A DNA stretch of 64,000 bases from DUML01 sp050949905 (lineage in GTDB: Bacteria > Bacillota > Desulfitobacteriia > Desulfitobacteriales > Syntrophobotulaceae): positions 186,001-250,000 of the forward strand of contig JBMNGP010000003.1 in the NCBI GenBank assembly GCA_050949905.1, read 5' to 3'. This document shows, piece by piece, positions 1-8,382 of the stretch. Every line of letters starts with the position of its first letter. Position 1 is the first letter of the stretch. The position numbers were made by a program, and so were the translations under genes. The notes below the pieces were generated by a model. It saw only the letters and a list, made by a program, of their open reading frames with translations. It was not told the DNA's origin and did no database searches.

Positions 1-26
1 TTTTATTTTAAGAAAGGATGATTACT

Positions 27-1220
27 ATGAGTAAAACATTACGTGAACTATTACAAGCATTGGAAACAGAGAAGGCAAAAGTACGGAGCCTGCTGGCAGA
101 AGACAAGGTCTTTGATGCAGAAAAGGCCATGGAAGAAGTGCGAGCATTGCAAAAACAAGTGGCCCTTCAACAAGAATTGGAGGCATTAGAGGAATATAAT
201 CTCGATGATGCTACCCTCATCACTTCCACTAACCGTACCGATGGGGAACTGGAAACAGAATACAAACAGGTTTTTTTAAAGGGATTACGTCGCCAGCGGA
301 TTACTGCCGATGACCGCAGCATTATTAATGAGTATTATCGTTCTATTCGCGGTGAGCTAATGCACCAAGGCACAGATCCTGCTAACCCTGCAGTTGGTGA
401 TGTTGGGCTTATCGTGCCCCAGGACATCCAAACCCGCATCAATGAGATCATGAGGCAGTTTAATGATCTGTCACGGTATATTCGGGTGGAGACCGTCAAT
501 ACATTGTCTGGCAGTCGTGTCCTTGAAGCAGACAATGTAATGACCCCGTTCCAGGTTGTAAACGAATACGGTCCGATCCAGGAAATGGACAACCCGCAGT
601 TTATTCCAGTGCAGTACCAACTGGTAAAACGCGCTGGGTACCTGCCGCTAACTAATGAACTTTTGGCCGATAGCGACCAGAACATTATCCAATACGTCAC
701 CAACTGGATCGCTAAGAAACACGTTGTTACCAAGAATACTTTGATAACGGACATGTTGGGGAATCTTCAGCCCGTTGCGTTGGCTGATTTTGATGCCATT
801 AAACGGGTCCTCAATGTTGACCTTGACCCGGCAATCAGCCTAAACTCTGTCATTATTACCAACCAGGACGGTTATCACTGGATGGATACGCAAGTTGATA
901 ATGATGGCCGCTATCTTCTAACCGACGACATAACCCAGCCCGGCCGTAAAGTTTTCAAGGGTCGCCCGGTTGTCGTTGTAACCAACCGCTATTTACCGAC
1001 TATCCAGGGGCAGGCGGGACAGCCCGATCAGGCTCCTGTATTCATTGGTAACGGTCAGCAATTTGCTGTGCTGTTCACTCGTGGAGTTTACGAGCTTGCT
1101 TCTACCACCGAGGGCGGTGACGCATGGCGTCGTGATACCACTGAGTTGCGGACTATTACTCGGGATGATTTGGTTCTGTGGGATCCTGACGCTATGGTTT
1201 ACGGCCAGCTCCAGATTTAA
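27..1220 (+). CDS. HK97-family phage major capsid protein
   Basis: A 397-residue protein with the layout of HK97-fold capsid subunits. About the first 65 residues are charged, coiled-coil-like helix (a scaffold or delta-domain region). The capsid core follows, beginning near GDVGLIVPQDIQTRI, with the late stretch VVVVTNRYLP and the terminal region RDDLVLWDPDAMVYGQLQI. It forms the icosahedral head. The ATG at 27 is preferred over the ATG at 18 because AGAAAGG then lies about 9 bases upstream. Short head-completion genes follow directly, the usual order in siphophage late operons. The portal and protease genes would lie to the left of the window. Confidence 0.85.
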   Translation: MSKTLRELLQALETEKAKVRSLLAEDKVFDAEKAMEEVRALQKQVALQQELEALEEYNLDDATLITSTNRTDGELETEYKQVFLKGLRRQRITADDRSIINEYYRSIRGELMHQGTDPANPAVGDVGLIVPQDIQTRINEIMRQFNDLSRYIRVETVNTLSGSRVLEADNVMTPFQVVNEYGPIQEMDNPQFIPVQYQLVKRAGYLPLTNELLADSDQNIIQYVTNWIAKKHVVTKNTLITDMLGNLQPVALADFDAIKRVLNVDLDPAISLNSVIITNQDGYHWMDTQVDNDGRYLLTDDITQPGRKVFKGRPVVVVTNRYLPTIQGQAGQPDQAPVFIGNGQQFAVLFTRGVYELASTTEGGDAWRRDTTELRTITRDDLVLWDPDAMVYGQLQI

Positions 1221-1231
1221 GGAGGTAGCCT

Positions 1232-1426
1232 ATGCCTAAAGTAAAAGCTTCATATCACTTCCTAGACAGAAAAGCTTGCAGAAACAGGATGCAGGGCGAT
1301 GTGTTCGAGGTATCGGATGAAAGGGCAAAAGAGTTGTTAAAGGCTGGCCTTGTTGACCTTATAGAAATTAAGGCGAAAACGGAGTCCAAAAACCCGTCAA
1401 AAAAGATAAAAAAGAAGTCTAAATAA
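1232..1426 (+). CDS. Small phage head-region protein
   Basis: A 64-residue protein beginning MPKVKASYHFLDRKACRNRM with a lysine-rich tail (KKIKKKSK). Small proteins with the pattern 'D..RLDAKELLKAGLV' commonly follow capsid genes in Firmicutes prophages, but their role is not established. It has a good AAGGAGG ribosome site just after the capsid stop. A perfect 9-bp hairpin (1433-1453) follows its stop codon. The function is unknown; the assignment rests on position and size. Confidence 0.6.
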   Translation: MPKVKASYHFLDRKACRNRMQGDVFEVSDERAKELLKAGLVDLIEIKAKTESKNPSKKIKKKSK

Positions 1427-1432
1427 TAAAGA

Positions 1433-1453
1433 GAGAGGGCAAACCTCTCTCTT
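1433..1453 (+). terminator. Hairpin after the small head protein
   Basis: The inverted repeat AGAGAGAGG / CCTCTCTCT has a short loop and lies between the small head gene and the connector gene. No T-run follows, so it may be an attenuator or an RNA-processing structure rather than a strong terminator. Confidence 0.4.
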
Positions 1454-1473
1454 ACCCTTAAAGGGGTGATTAT

Positions 1474-1761
1474 ATGATTGTAACCTTAGAAGAAGCTAAA
1501 GCATATCTCCGGGTAGACCACACTGAAGAAGATGCTTTAATCGAATCGTTAATCAATGCTGCAGAAAGCTACTTAGTAAATGCCACTAGTAAAACATTTG
1601 ACAGCACTAATCACTTAGCCAGGCTTTTTTGTTTAACTCTTATTACTGATTGGTATGAAAACAGAGGCTTAACAGTTGGACGAGTAGGAGGAGAAATAAG
1701 GCCGGTGATTGACAGCATGCTAGCCCAGCTAAACTATTGCTACCCAGAGGTGGTGGAATGA
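1474..1761 (+). CDS. Phage head-tail connector protein (gp6/YqbG-like)
   Basis: A 95-residue protein beginning MIVTLEEAKAYLRVDHTEED, the typical start of DNA-packaging/head-tail connector proteins of the HK97 gp6 type (LEEAK.YLRvd...eD..I..LI.AAE.Y). These proteins form a ring under the portal that helps close the head. It has an AAGGGGTG ribosome site. Its stop overlaps the next start (ATGA at 1758), so the two genes are translationally coupled. Confidence 0.8.
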   Translation: MIVTLEEAKAYLRVDHTEEDALIESLINAAESYLVNATSKTFDSTNHLARLFCLTLITDWYENRGLTVGRVGGEIRPVIDSMLAQLNYCYPEVVE

Positions 1762-2078
1762 ATATTGGCGAGTTTAGGCATAGAATAAAGATTTTAAAAG
1801 AAGAGGTTGTTGAAGATGATATTGGCAACCAATATAAAGAAACTGTGGAGATAGCCAGTTTATGGGCAAAGGTATCCAATCTTCATGGCAGAGAGTACTT
1901 TACTGCAGCATATATACAACTGGAGAAAATGTTGATTTTTACTACCCGGTATAAAGAAGGTCTGGATGAAACTATGCGCATACGATTTCAGGGTAATGAC
2001 TATGATATAAAGTTTATTGACAATATCAAGTACAGAAACGAATACCTAGAAATCAAAGCCCTATTGAAACATAACTAG
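1758..2078 (+). CDS. Phage head closure (head-tail adaptor) protein
   Basis: A 106-residue protein beginning MNIGEFRHRIKILKEE and containing WAKVSNLHGREYFTA and MRIRFQGNDYDIKFIDNI. This is the signature of the SPP1 gp16/HK97 gp10-like head-completion family (G.lr.RI.i.........WA.v....g.e.......R.......RI...g..y.I..i). The ATG at 1758 overlaps the connector stop; the upstream TTG at 1737 is less likely. In an intact phage a tail-terminator and tail genes would follow. Here the next gene is the holin, so a deletion of the tail module is inferred. Confidence 0.8.
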   Translation: MNIGEFRHRIKILKEEVVEDDIGNQYKETVEIASLWAKVSNLHGREYFTAAYIQLEKMLIFTTRYKEGLDETMRIRFQGNDYDIKFIDNIKYRNEYLEIKALLKHN

Positions 2079-2134
2079 TTATCAAATACTTGCTTCATGA
2101 GCAAGGTATATGTACTGTGAGGGGGCAAGGAAAT

Positions 2135-2554
2135 ATGCAAACAGTCTGGACGAATATACAGCTAGCACTAACCGCTCTTGGTGGTTGGCTGGGTTGGCTT
2201 TTTGGTGGGTTTGACGGTTTAGCCTTGGCCCTAGTAGTCTTTGTATCAATTGATTACATTACCGGCTTGATGGTAGCATTTATTAAGAAAAAGCTTTCCA
2301 GCGAGATTGGAGCCAAGGGTATCTTTAAGAAAATACTTATTTTTGTTTTAGTGGGTATTGGGCATATCATTGATAGTCAGGTATTGGGTGGCGGTAGTGC
2401 TATTCGGACTGCAGTAATTTTCTTTTATTTGAGTAATGAAGGAATTTCAATATTAGAAAATGTCGCATTTATTGGGGTGCCCATACCAGAAAAGCTTAAA
2501 GCTGTGTTAGAACAGCTGCGCGCAGGAGGACGCCACGATAATGAACCTAAATAA
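2135..2554 (+). CDS. Phage holin, phi-LC3/toxin-secretion family
   Basis: A 139-residue membrane protein. Hydrophobic segments lie at about 8-40 (ALGGWLGWLFGG, LALALVVFVSIDYITGLMVAF), 62-82 and 90-110, with the family motif DYITGLMVA followed by KKLSSEIGAKGIFKK. It matches the Phage_holin_4/phi-LC3 pattern. Holins permeabilise the membrane so that the endolysin can reach the wall. The ATG at 2135 follows GGGGGCAAGG; the upstream TTG at 2090 adds a non-hydrophobic tail and is less likely. The gene overlaps the amidase start by 14 bases. Confidence 0.85.
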   Translation: MQTVWTNIQLALTALGGWLGWLFGGFDGLALALVVFVSIDYITGLMVAFIKKKLSSEIGAKGIFKKILIFVLVGIGHIIDSQVLGGGSAIRTAVIFFYLSNEGISILENVAFIGVPIPEKLKAVLEQLRAGGRHDNEPK

Positions 2555-3242
2555 ATTATATTTTACTAGAAACGAATGTTACCGTGCAGGAAAAACTATA
2601 ATACCAAAAGGTATTATGGTACATAGCACCGGGGTAAACAATCCAAACCTTAAACGATATGTCGGTCCCGATGATGGTAAACTTGGCGAGAATATCTATA
2701 ATAATCACTGGAACACCGCCCTGCCTGATGGCAGGCAGGTCTGCGTTCATGCCTTTATCGGAATACTAGCTGATGGCACTATCGCTACCTACCAAACATT
2801 GCCGTGGAACTATCGCGGATGGCATGCAGGGGGCAGTGCTAATGATACCCATATTGGGTTTGAAATATGTGAGGACTCCTTGACCGACGCCTCATACTTT
2901 AATGCGGTATATAAGGAAGCAGTAGAGCTATGCGTGTATTTATGCAAACTCTATCATCTGACCGAAAAAGATATTATTGGCCATTATGAAGGCTACCAAA
3001 GAGGAATCGCAAGCAATCATATTGATCCTAAAAACTGGTTTCCTAAGCATGGAAAGAGCATGGATACCTTTCGTGCAGATGTCAAAAAGCTACTAAATGA
3101 GGAAACTTTACATTCGGAACCAGAGAAAAAGAAATACTACCGTGTCCAGATTGGTGCGTTTTCTATCAAAGCGAATGCTGAGGCCCAGCTTGCCAGAGCG
3201 AAAAAGGCTGGCTTTACCGATGCTTATATTAAGTATGATTAA
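2541..3242 (+). CDS. N-acetylmuramoyl-L-alanine amidase (endolysin) with SPOR domain
   Basis: A 233-residue endolysin. An Amidase_2 domain covers about residues 20-170, with zinc-ligand histidines in MVHSTGVNN and in the IDPKNWFPKHG area and the catalytic-site segment HIGFEICEDSL. A short SPOR peptidoglycan-binding domain ends the protein (YYRVQIGAFSIKANAEAQLA). It cleaves the amide bond between MurNAc and L-Ala. An AGGAGG ribosome site lies 6-11 bases upstream, and the start overlaps the holin, forming a lysis pair. A strong terminator follows. Confidence 0.9.
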   Translation: MNLNKLYFTRNECYRAGKTIIPKGIMVHSTGVNNPNLKRYVGPDDGKLGENIYNNHWNTALPDGRQVCVHAFIGILADGTIATYQTLPWNYRGWHAGGSANDTHIGFEICEDSLTDASYFNAVYKEAVELCVYLCKLYHLTEKDIIGHYEGYQRGIASNHIDPKNWFPKHGKSMDTFRADVKKLLNEETLHSEPEKKKYYRVQIGAFSIKANAEAQLARAKKAGFTDAYIKYD

Positions 3243-3260
3243 CTACAGCAAATTTTTATG

Positions 3261-3297
3261 ACCCGGGGAGTGTAAAAGCTCCTCGGGTTATTTTTTT
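3261..3297 (+). terminator. Rho-independent terminator after the endolysin
   Basis: The stem ACCCGGGGAG / CTCCTCGGGT (one mismatch) is followed by a run of seven or eight T. It ends the phage late operon before the recombinase module. Confidence 0.85.
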
Positions 3298-3331
3298 GCC
3301 CTTTTAGGGGTTCGAATCATTCAGCCTTTTT

Positions 3332-3380
3332 GCATATAGGTGCAGGGTTCCCCCTGTAGAAACGGAGGTTGCCTATATGC
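3332..3380 (+). promoter_or_regulatory. Leader hairpin enclosing the ribosome site and start codon of the SHOCT gene
   Basis: A perfect 9-bp inverted repeat, GCATATAGG (3332-3340) and CCTATATGC (3372-3380), flanks an inner CAGGG/CCCTG hairpin and the CGGAGG ribosome site. The right arm contains the ATG start (3377-3379). In RNA the fold would hide the start of the following gene. The structure is seen directly; the regulatory role is inference. Confidence 0.45.
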
Positions 3381-3607
3381 AGATAACCAAAATTACAGAT
3401 AAACAAGAACCGCTAGCTATTCCAAGAAGGGCGTCTTTAAGCACTGAGGCCCTTCAAAGAGAGTTTAATTATTATCGAGCGGAGAAATTGCTGTATCAGA
3501 TGCTTGAAAAGGGTCTTATTACAAAGGTCGAATTTAACAAAATTATGCTTTTAAACCGCGAAACTTTCTCTCCGATGTTAGCACAGATAATGCCCGATAT
3601 TCCTTGA
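3377..3607 (+). CDS. SHOCT-like small protein of the recombinase module
   Basis: A 76-residue protein. The segment ALQREFNYYRAEKLLYQMLEKGLITKVEFNKIMLLN fits the SHOCT pattern (short C-terminal helix pair, 'L..L.e.GlIT.eEF...k..lL'). SHOCT proteins commonly stand directly before serine recombinases in clostridial phage and ICE integration modules, perhaps as a directionality or accessory factor; that role is not proven. Its ribosome site is inside the hairpin at 3332-3380. The frameshifted recombinase follows. Confidence 0.65.
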   Translation: MQITKITDKQEPLAIPRRASLSTEALQREFNYYRAEKLLYQMLEKGLITKVEFNKIMLLNRETFSPMLAQIMPDIP

Positions 3608-3659
3608 TAGACTGGGGACTCAGAGGTAATATGTGACCTACCAAGAAGGAGGTGAGGCG

Positions 3660-5224
3660 ATGAAAAAGATAACGAAAATAGAAGGAAATAAGGTTGCATC
3701 GATTATCAAACCTAAACTACGAGTAGCCGCATACTGTCGTGTCTCTACGGGTAGTGATGAACAGTTAGTAAGTCTACAAGCGCAAAAATCCCATTATGAG
3801 GCTTACATAAAGGCAAACCCAGAATGGGAGTATGTTGGCTTGTATTATGATGAGGGGATCAGTGGCACCAAAAAAGAAAACCGAACGGAACTTCTCAGGA
3901 TGCTGTCAGATTGCGAAAACAAGAAGATCGACTTAATTATTACAAAGTCCATTAGTAGGTTTGCAAGAAACACTACGGATTGTTTGGAGATGGTTCGTAA
4001 ACTGTTGGACCTTGGGATTTATATCTACTTTGAGAAAGAGAATATCAATACCCAATCAATGGAAAGTGAACTGATGCTTACTATATTAAGTGGGCTTGCA
4101 GAAAGTGAGTCAATCTCCATTTCGGAAAATAACAAGTGGGCAATTCAAAGGAGATTTCAGAACGGAACTTTTAAGATTTCTTACCCACCATATGGCTATG
4201 ACAACATTGATGGTCAAATGGTGGTAAACCCTGAGCAAGCAGAAATTGTGAAGTATATTTTCGCAGAAGTATTATCGGGCAAGGGTACACAGAAAATAGC
4301 AGATGATCTTAATCAAAAGGGTATCCCCTCCAAAAGAGGTGGTCGTTGGACTGCTACAACAATTCGAGGAATTCTAAAAAATGAGAAATATACCGGGATG
4401 TTATACTGCAAAAAACCTATACAGATTCCCGTTTTAATAAGCGCACCAATTATGGTGAGAAAAACAGATATTTAATAGAAAATCACCATGAGGCAATTAT
4501 CAGCCATGAAGTGTTTGAAGCAGTAGAGGCTGCCTTAAATCAAAGGGCAAAAGAAAAGGGAATAGAAAAGCGCAATAACAAATATCAAAACCGATATTCT
4601 TTCTCCAGCAAAATTATCTGCTCGGAATGTGGCAGTACCTTTAAAAGACGGATTCATTCGTCTGGAACAAGAAAATACATTGCTTGGTGCTGTAGCAAGC
4701 ATATAAGCCAGATAACGGAATGTTCTATGCAGTTCATTCGAGATGATGATATAAAGACGGCATTTGTTACGATGATGAATAAACTCATTTTCGGTCAGAA
4801 GTTCATATTAAAACCACTTTTGGATGGGTTACGTAACCAGAATAGTGCAGCGAGTTTTCTCAGAATTGAAGAGTTGGAAACTAAGATTGAAAACAACATG
4901 GAGCAGAGCCAGATGCTGACAGGTTTACTGGCCAAAGGATATCTGGAACCTGCTCTGTTTAATAAAGAAAAGATTTCACTGGAAGCAGAAAGAGAAAGAC
5001 TTCTTGCTGAAAAGGATCAACTTACTCGTTCCATCAATGGCAATTTTGCAAAAGTAGACGAGGTTGACCGTCTGCTTAAGTTTACCACTAAGTCCAAAAT
5101 GCTCAAAACCTATGAGGATGAGCTGTTTGAAAATTACGCAGAGAAGATTATTGTTTATTCACGAGAGATAGTTGGATTTGAATTAAAATGCGGAATCACA
5201 TTGAAGGAAAGGTTGGTGAATTAG
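3660..5224 (+). pseudogene. Large serine recombinase, frameshifted
   Basis: The N-terminal resolvase domain (RVAAYCRVSTGSDEQ, with the nucleophile Ser in CRVST; ITKSISRFARNT) reads from ATG 3660. The Recombinase domain and zinc ribbon (CSECGSTFKRR ... WCCSKH ... C) continue in another frame and end at 5224. The frame is lost in the G run at 4395-4397: adding one base restores TGDVILQKTYTDSRFNKR-like text running into YGEKNRYLIENHHEA. One base appears deleted and the gene is presumably inactive, though the resolvase domain alone could still be made (stop at 4475). A coiled-coil segment lies near the end. Confidence 0.85.
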
Positions 5225-5488
5225 ATGGGTCACATACCCTATGGATATAGAATTGAAAACGGTAAGGCTGTTGTGGATGAAATAGCATCGGAGCGGGTAA
5301 AAGAATTATTTTCAGGATACTTGACAGGACTTTCTTTGAAGGGTGCTGCTAAAAAAGCTGGGATAGACTGCTACCATGCCACAGTAAGTAAGATGTTGCA
5401 GAATAAGCACTTGTGAATGTCAATTAAGTTTTTACAGTTTTCGATAAATAATTTTTTACACCTAATTTTTGACATAAATGGATATTGG

Positions 5489-5510
5489 AAAGAGCTTTGG
5501 AGCTCTTTTT
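5489..5510 (+). terminator. Hairpin with T-run near the left end of the IS21 element
   Basis: AAAGAGCT / AGCTCTTT with a four-base loop and a T-run on the plus strand. It may stop outside transcription from entering the element. Confidence 0.5.
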
Positions 5511-5553
5511 ATTTATTTCTAGAGCCTATCTTTATTGTCATAAAGTCTTTTGT

Positions 5554-5604
5554 AGCGATGTGAATCGGAAGGAGGGCGTAGCCCGACTGGAGATTCACAT
5601 CGCT
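5554..5604. repeat. 13-bp perfect inverted repeat inside the IS21 element
   Basis: AGCGATGTGAATC (5554-5566) and GATTCACATCGCT (5592-5604) enclose a 25-base loop just downstream of istB. It could be a terminator for the istAB transcript. Confidence 0.5.
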
Positions 5605-5625
5605 GCGGCGGGGCTTTGCATACTG

Positions 5626-6381
5626 CTAATCCTTGAATATTTTTTGTCTATGTTTTATGCGATAGCTATCTATATCATGGATGTTAATTATTTCGCATTT
5701 GTGTATAAGTCGGTCCAATATTGCCGTTGTGATGGCGGGGTCTCCGAGAAGTTCCCCCCAGTCTTCCGGACCTTTGTTTGACGTTATAATTATGGAGGTT
5801 TGTCCATAGAGCTTGTTTACTAACTGGAAAAAGAGGTTGGCTTCATTTTTCTCCATAGCCATGAACATCAGATCGTCAATGATGATCAGGTCAGAATCGA
5901 GAATCCGTTTGATGATGTTTCGGGAGACACTTGAAATTTCTTGGGTTTTCAAGGTATGGATTAGATCGGCCATAGTTATAAACTTTACTTTGTAACCATT
6001 GTTTAAAGCTTCTATTCCTAAGCCCACAGAAATATGCGACTTCCCAACTCCGGGAGCCCCTAAAAAAATTAGATTAAAGCCTTTTTCCAGCCAGGACAGT
6101 TCTTTGAGTTGATTAAATTGGCGCTGACTAAGGGTTTGTTGTTCGTCCAGGTTAAACTCATCTAAGGTCTTATATTCTGGAAAGCTGGCTTGTTTCAACC
6201 TTTTTTCGAATTTCCTTTTCTCTCGGCCGTCAATCTCTGTATGAAGGACTGTTTCTAAGAACTTTTCGCAGGTTTGGGATTCTTCGACGGATTTTTCTAT
6301 AAGTTCATTGAATGCTTGGGCAGCATGATGCATATTCACGGTTTTTAACAGACCTATCGTGTTTTCTATGTAACTCTCCAA
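5626..6381 (-). CDS. istB: IS21 helper ATPase IstB
   Basis: A 251-residue AAA+ ATPase with Walker A LGAPGVGKSHI (about residue 103) and Walker B DLIIIDDLMFM. The N-terminal helical domain (LKTVNMHHAAQAFNELIEKS) is typical of IstB. It assists the IstA transposase in target selection and strand transfer. It starts five bases after the istA stop, as in other IS21 elements. The length is normal for the family. Confidence 0.93.
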   Translation of the reverse strand: MESYIENTIGLLKTVNMHHAAQAFNELIEKSVEESQTCEKFLETVLHTEIDGREKRKFEKRLKQASFPEYKTLDEFNLDEQQTLSQRQFNQLKELSWLEKGFNLIFLGAPGVGKSHISVGLGIEALNNGYKVKFITMADLIHTLKTQEISSVSRNIIKRILDSDLIIIDDLMFMAMEKNEANLFFQLVNKLYGQTSIIITSNKGPEDWGELLGDPAITTAILDRLIHKCEIINIHDIDSYRIKHRQKIFKD

Positions 6382-6385
6382 TTAA

Positions 6386-7945
6386 TTATCCTCCATGGTT
6401 TTCGCTCATAATCTTGACGTATTCGGATATGTCCCGTATCCTGGGCTTTATCCCTATTTTGGATGAAGCAGCCTCTGTCAGCCCAGTGATGGGGGGATTT
6501 GAATTGTTTTGGGGCTGCCCTTTTTCTTCTGTAAAGACGGCGTAGTGTTTGACTGCATCTTTAAAATCGACGGCACTGATCAGTTTATGACTCATACAAT
6601 AGTCCAGTGCTTTCCCTATGGACATTGAATTTATAGATTCTATCGATGTTTCGATCAGCGTCAGTTGATCTCGGATATAACGAGGTTTTTCTTTCTGAAT
6701 TTCCTCGAAAAAAGCCTGGGCTTTTTCGCTATCCGGAAACTTCTCGGCAACCCGTTTCATTAGGGGGATGATCCTTTGGCTATTATCCCGTTTGTGGTTG
6801 TTATTTCTGACGAGATTCCCTTTCGTATCCGGTATTTCAAATTGAGCTAATTCTTTATTGGTCTCAATATCGTAAATTACAAGGTGCTTATTGCCTATTT
6901 TATTGACTCCTACGTAAGTGTGAGGGCCTTTGTAAGTGCCTCGTGGCACGGTGTACCGGTTTCCTTGGATGGGAACGGTGTTGTCTTTTCTAACCTGGTA
7001 CGTTATACTGAGCGTGCGTGAATTGGAAATTAACTTTTCCGTGACCGGCTTTAAGTATTTTTTCTCTTCAAGAAATACTTCAGCCGGTATTTTTCTTGTG
7101 GTAGCATGAACTTTACCATTTCCTCTCCTTTTCAGCCATTTCAGGCAATCTTCGTTCCATCGGCCAATTCCATAGAATACTCTGTGGCTGGCAAAGTTGT
7201 CTTTGACAAAATCCACCACCTTTTCAATGCGTCCTTTGCTTTCCGGATCGGCTTTACGACACATATACACTGAGAATTTGCGTTTTTGCAGATATGAGGC
7301 AAATTCCTTGGTGTAGATCAACTCGCCGTGGTTTTCGCTTACAAGGATGAGATGATCTTGGTCATACACTGCTTCTTGAGGATATCCTCCGAAATACTCA
7401 AAGGCATTTTCATGAATGACGATAATATCGGCGGTGTTAAAAGGACGCGCTTGCCATTCACAATATTTATACCTGGAGTTCGAGAGGACAAAACACATGA
7501 CATAGAGTGTCACCACGTTTCCCTCAGAATTTATGACTTTTTTCTCTCCGAAATCTACTTGCATCTGCTTGCCTAGGGGCGGGTCATCAGCTGCTTCATA
7601 TTGTCTGAGGATAGGCTCTTTAGGTATGTTGTATTCTTCTCTGATGGATCGAACATAATTTCGTAATGTGACTTCATTAAAGGCTAATTTATGGTACTTT
7701 TCCTCAAGCCAATCAAAAACCTGAGCCGCTGTCATGGAAGGGTATTGTTTGATCCAGCCAATAATTTCTTCACGATAAATATCCGGTTTTTTGGTTCGAT
7801 GCTGCTCTAAGAGCATTTTCCTTTCGAATTCATCAGAATTCATCTTAAGATATTTGCTGACTGTAGGTCTGCTGATACCAAGCATCTTTGCAATTTTGGT
7901 ATTGCTGAATCCTTTTTGCTTTAACCGTTTAATGTCGATATACAT
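6386..7945 (-). CDS. istA: IS21 transposase IstA
   Basis: A 519-residue transposase from the ATG at 7945 (a TTG at 7969 is an alternative). An N-terminal helix-turn-helix (GFSNTKIAKMLGISRPTVSKYL) precedes a DDE integrase core with the first Asp in MQVDFGEKKV, a second in the VYDQDHLIL area and Glu in KGRIEKVVDFV. A C-terminal beta domain includes RYTVPRGTYKGPHTYVG. It cuts and joins the ends of the IS. It appears full length and intact. Confidence 0.93.
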   Translation of the reverse strand: MYIDIKRLKQKGFSNTKIAKMLGISRPTVSKYLKMNSDEFERKMLLEQHRTKKPDIYREEIIGWIKQYPSMTAAQVFDWLEEKYHKLAFNEVTLRNYVRSIREEYNIPKEPILRQYEAADDPPLGKQMQVDFGEKKVINSEGNVVTLYVMCFVLSNSRYKYCEWQARPFNTADIIVIHENAFEYFGGYPQEAVYDQDHLILVSENHGELIYTKEFASYLQKRKFSVYMCRKADPESKGRIEKVVDFVKDNFASHRVFYGIGRWNEDCLKWLKRRGNGKVHATTRKIPAEVFLEEKKYLKPVTEKLISNSRTLSITYQVRKDNTVPIQGNRYTVPRGTYKGPHTYVGVNKIGNKHLVIYDIETNKELAQFEIPDTKGNLVRNNNHKRDNSQRIIPLMKRVAEKFPDSEKAQAFFEEIQKEKPRYIRDQLTLIETSIESINSMSIGKALDYCMSHKLISAVDFKDAVKHYAVFTEEKGQPQNNSNPPITGLTEAASSKIGIKPRIRDISEYVKIMSENHGG

Positions 7946-8382
7946 TTTCCAACCTTCTTCAGTTTTCAAAGATCAATTCCCCCTTTTGCACTCTCAGGAT
8001 TGATTATACAAAAGAGAATTTGGTGTTTGCTATTTAAAATTTAAGCGTTAGAATTTCCAGTTGATTTGAGACCTCCTTTACATTTATTAGGAGAAACCTG
8101 TAAAATCTTATTTATCGTTTTCTGCTAAATTCAGTTTATCATCTACAGCACTACCTTGGCGATGAATTCTACCCTCCAATTATTGATGAGGAGACCTTTG
8201 AAAAAGCCAGAGTAGAAAGACGAAAACGAGCAGAAAAGCTAGGAAGGATATGGGAGCCTAAAGATGAACCAAAAACGGATTATCCTGTAAAGTTCAAAGC
8301 AAAGCCTCTGGTGCAAAAATATGAAGACCCATACAAGCAGGCAGAATATGCTTACAGTTTGATAGAAAGTGAGGTGTAACCA

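Larger units (their letters stand above)
5412..8147 (-). mobile_element. Complete IS21-family insertion sequence (2,736 bp)
   Basis: The element starts TGTGAATG and ends CATCTACA (TGT...ACA ends), flanked by the direct repeat GCACT. The imperfect terminal repeats are long: both ends carry TGT, ATG, AA, TTT, CAG, then CGATAAATAA and TTTTACA in the same order over about 50 bp. It contains istA and istB on the minus strand. The interrupted host gene reads through when the element and one duplication copy are removed, which fixes the borders. Both genes are uninterrupted, so the element may be active. Confidence 0.95.
5225..8379 (+). pseudogene. Short recombinase-like gene split by an IS21 element
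   Basis: The first part (5225-5411) encodes MGHIPYGYRIENGKAVVDEI and ends at NKH. The second part (8153-8379) resumes with YLGDEFYPPIIDEETFEKA and ends in YSLIESEV. Joined without the IS they give a continuous protein of about 139 residues resembling the central Recombinase domain but lacking a resolvase domain. Such short genes often lie between two large serine recombinases. The start codon directly follows the stop of the upstream recombinase. The insertion leaves a 5-bp duplication, GCACT (5407-5411 and 8148-8152). Confidence 0.85.

Noticed and set aside
335..754. 139-codon minus-strand frame inside the capsid gene
   Set aside because: Lies wholly within a well-supported capsid gene, with no ribosome site and no family resemblance; a shadow frame.
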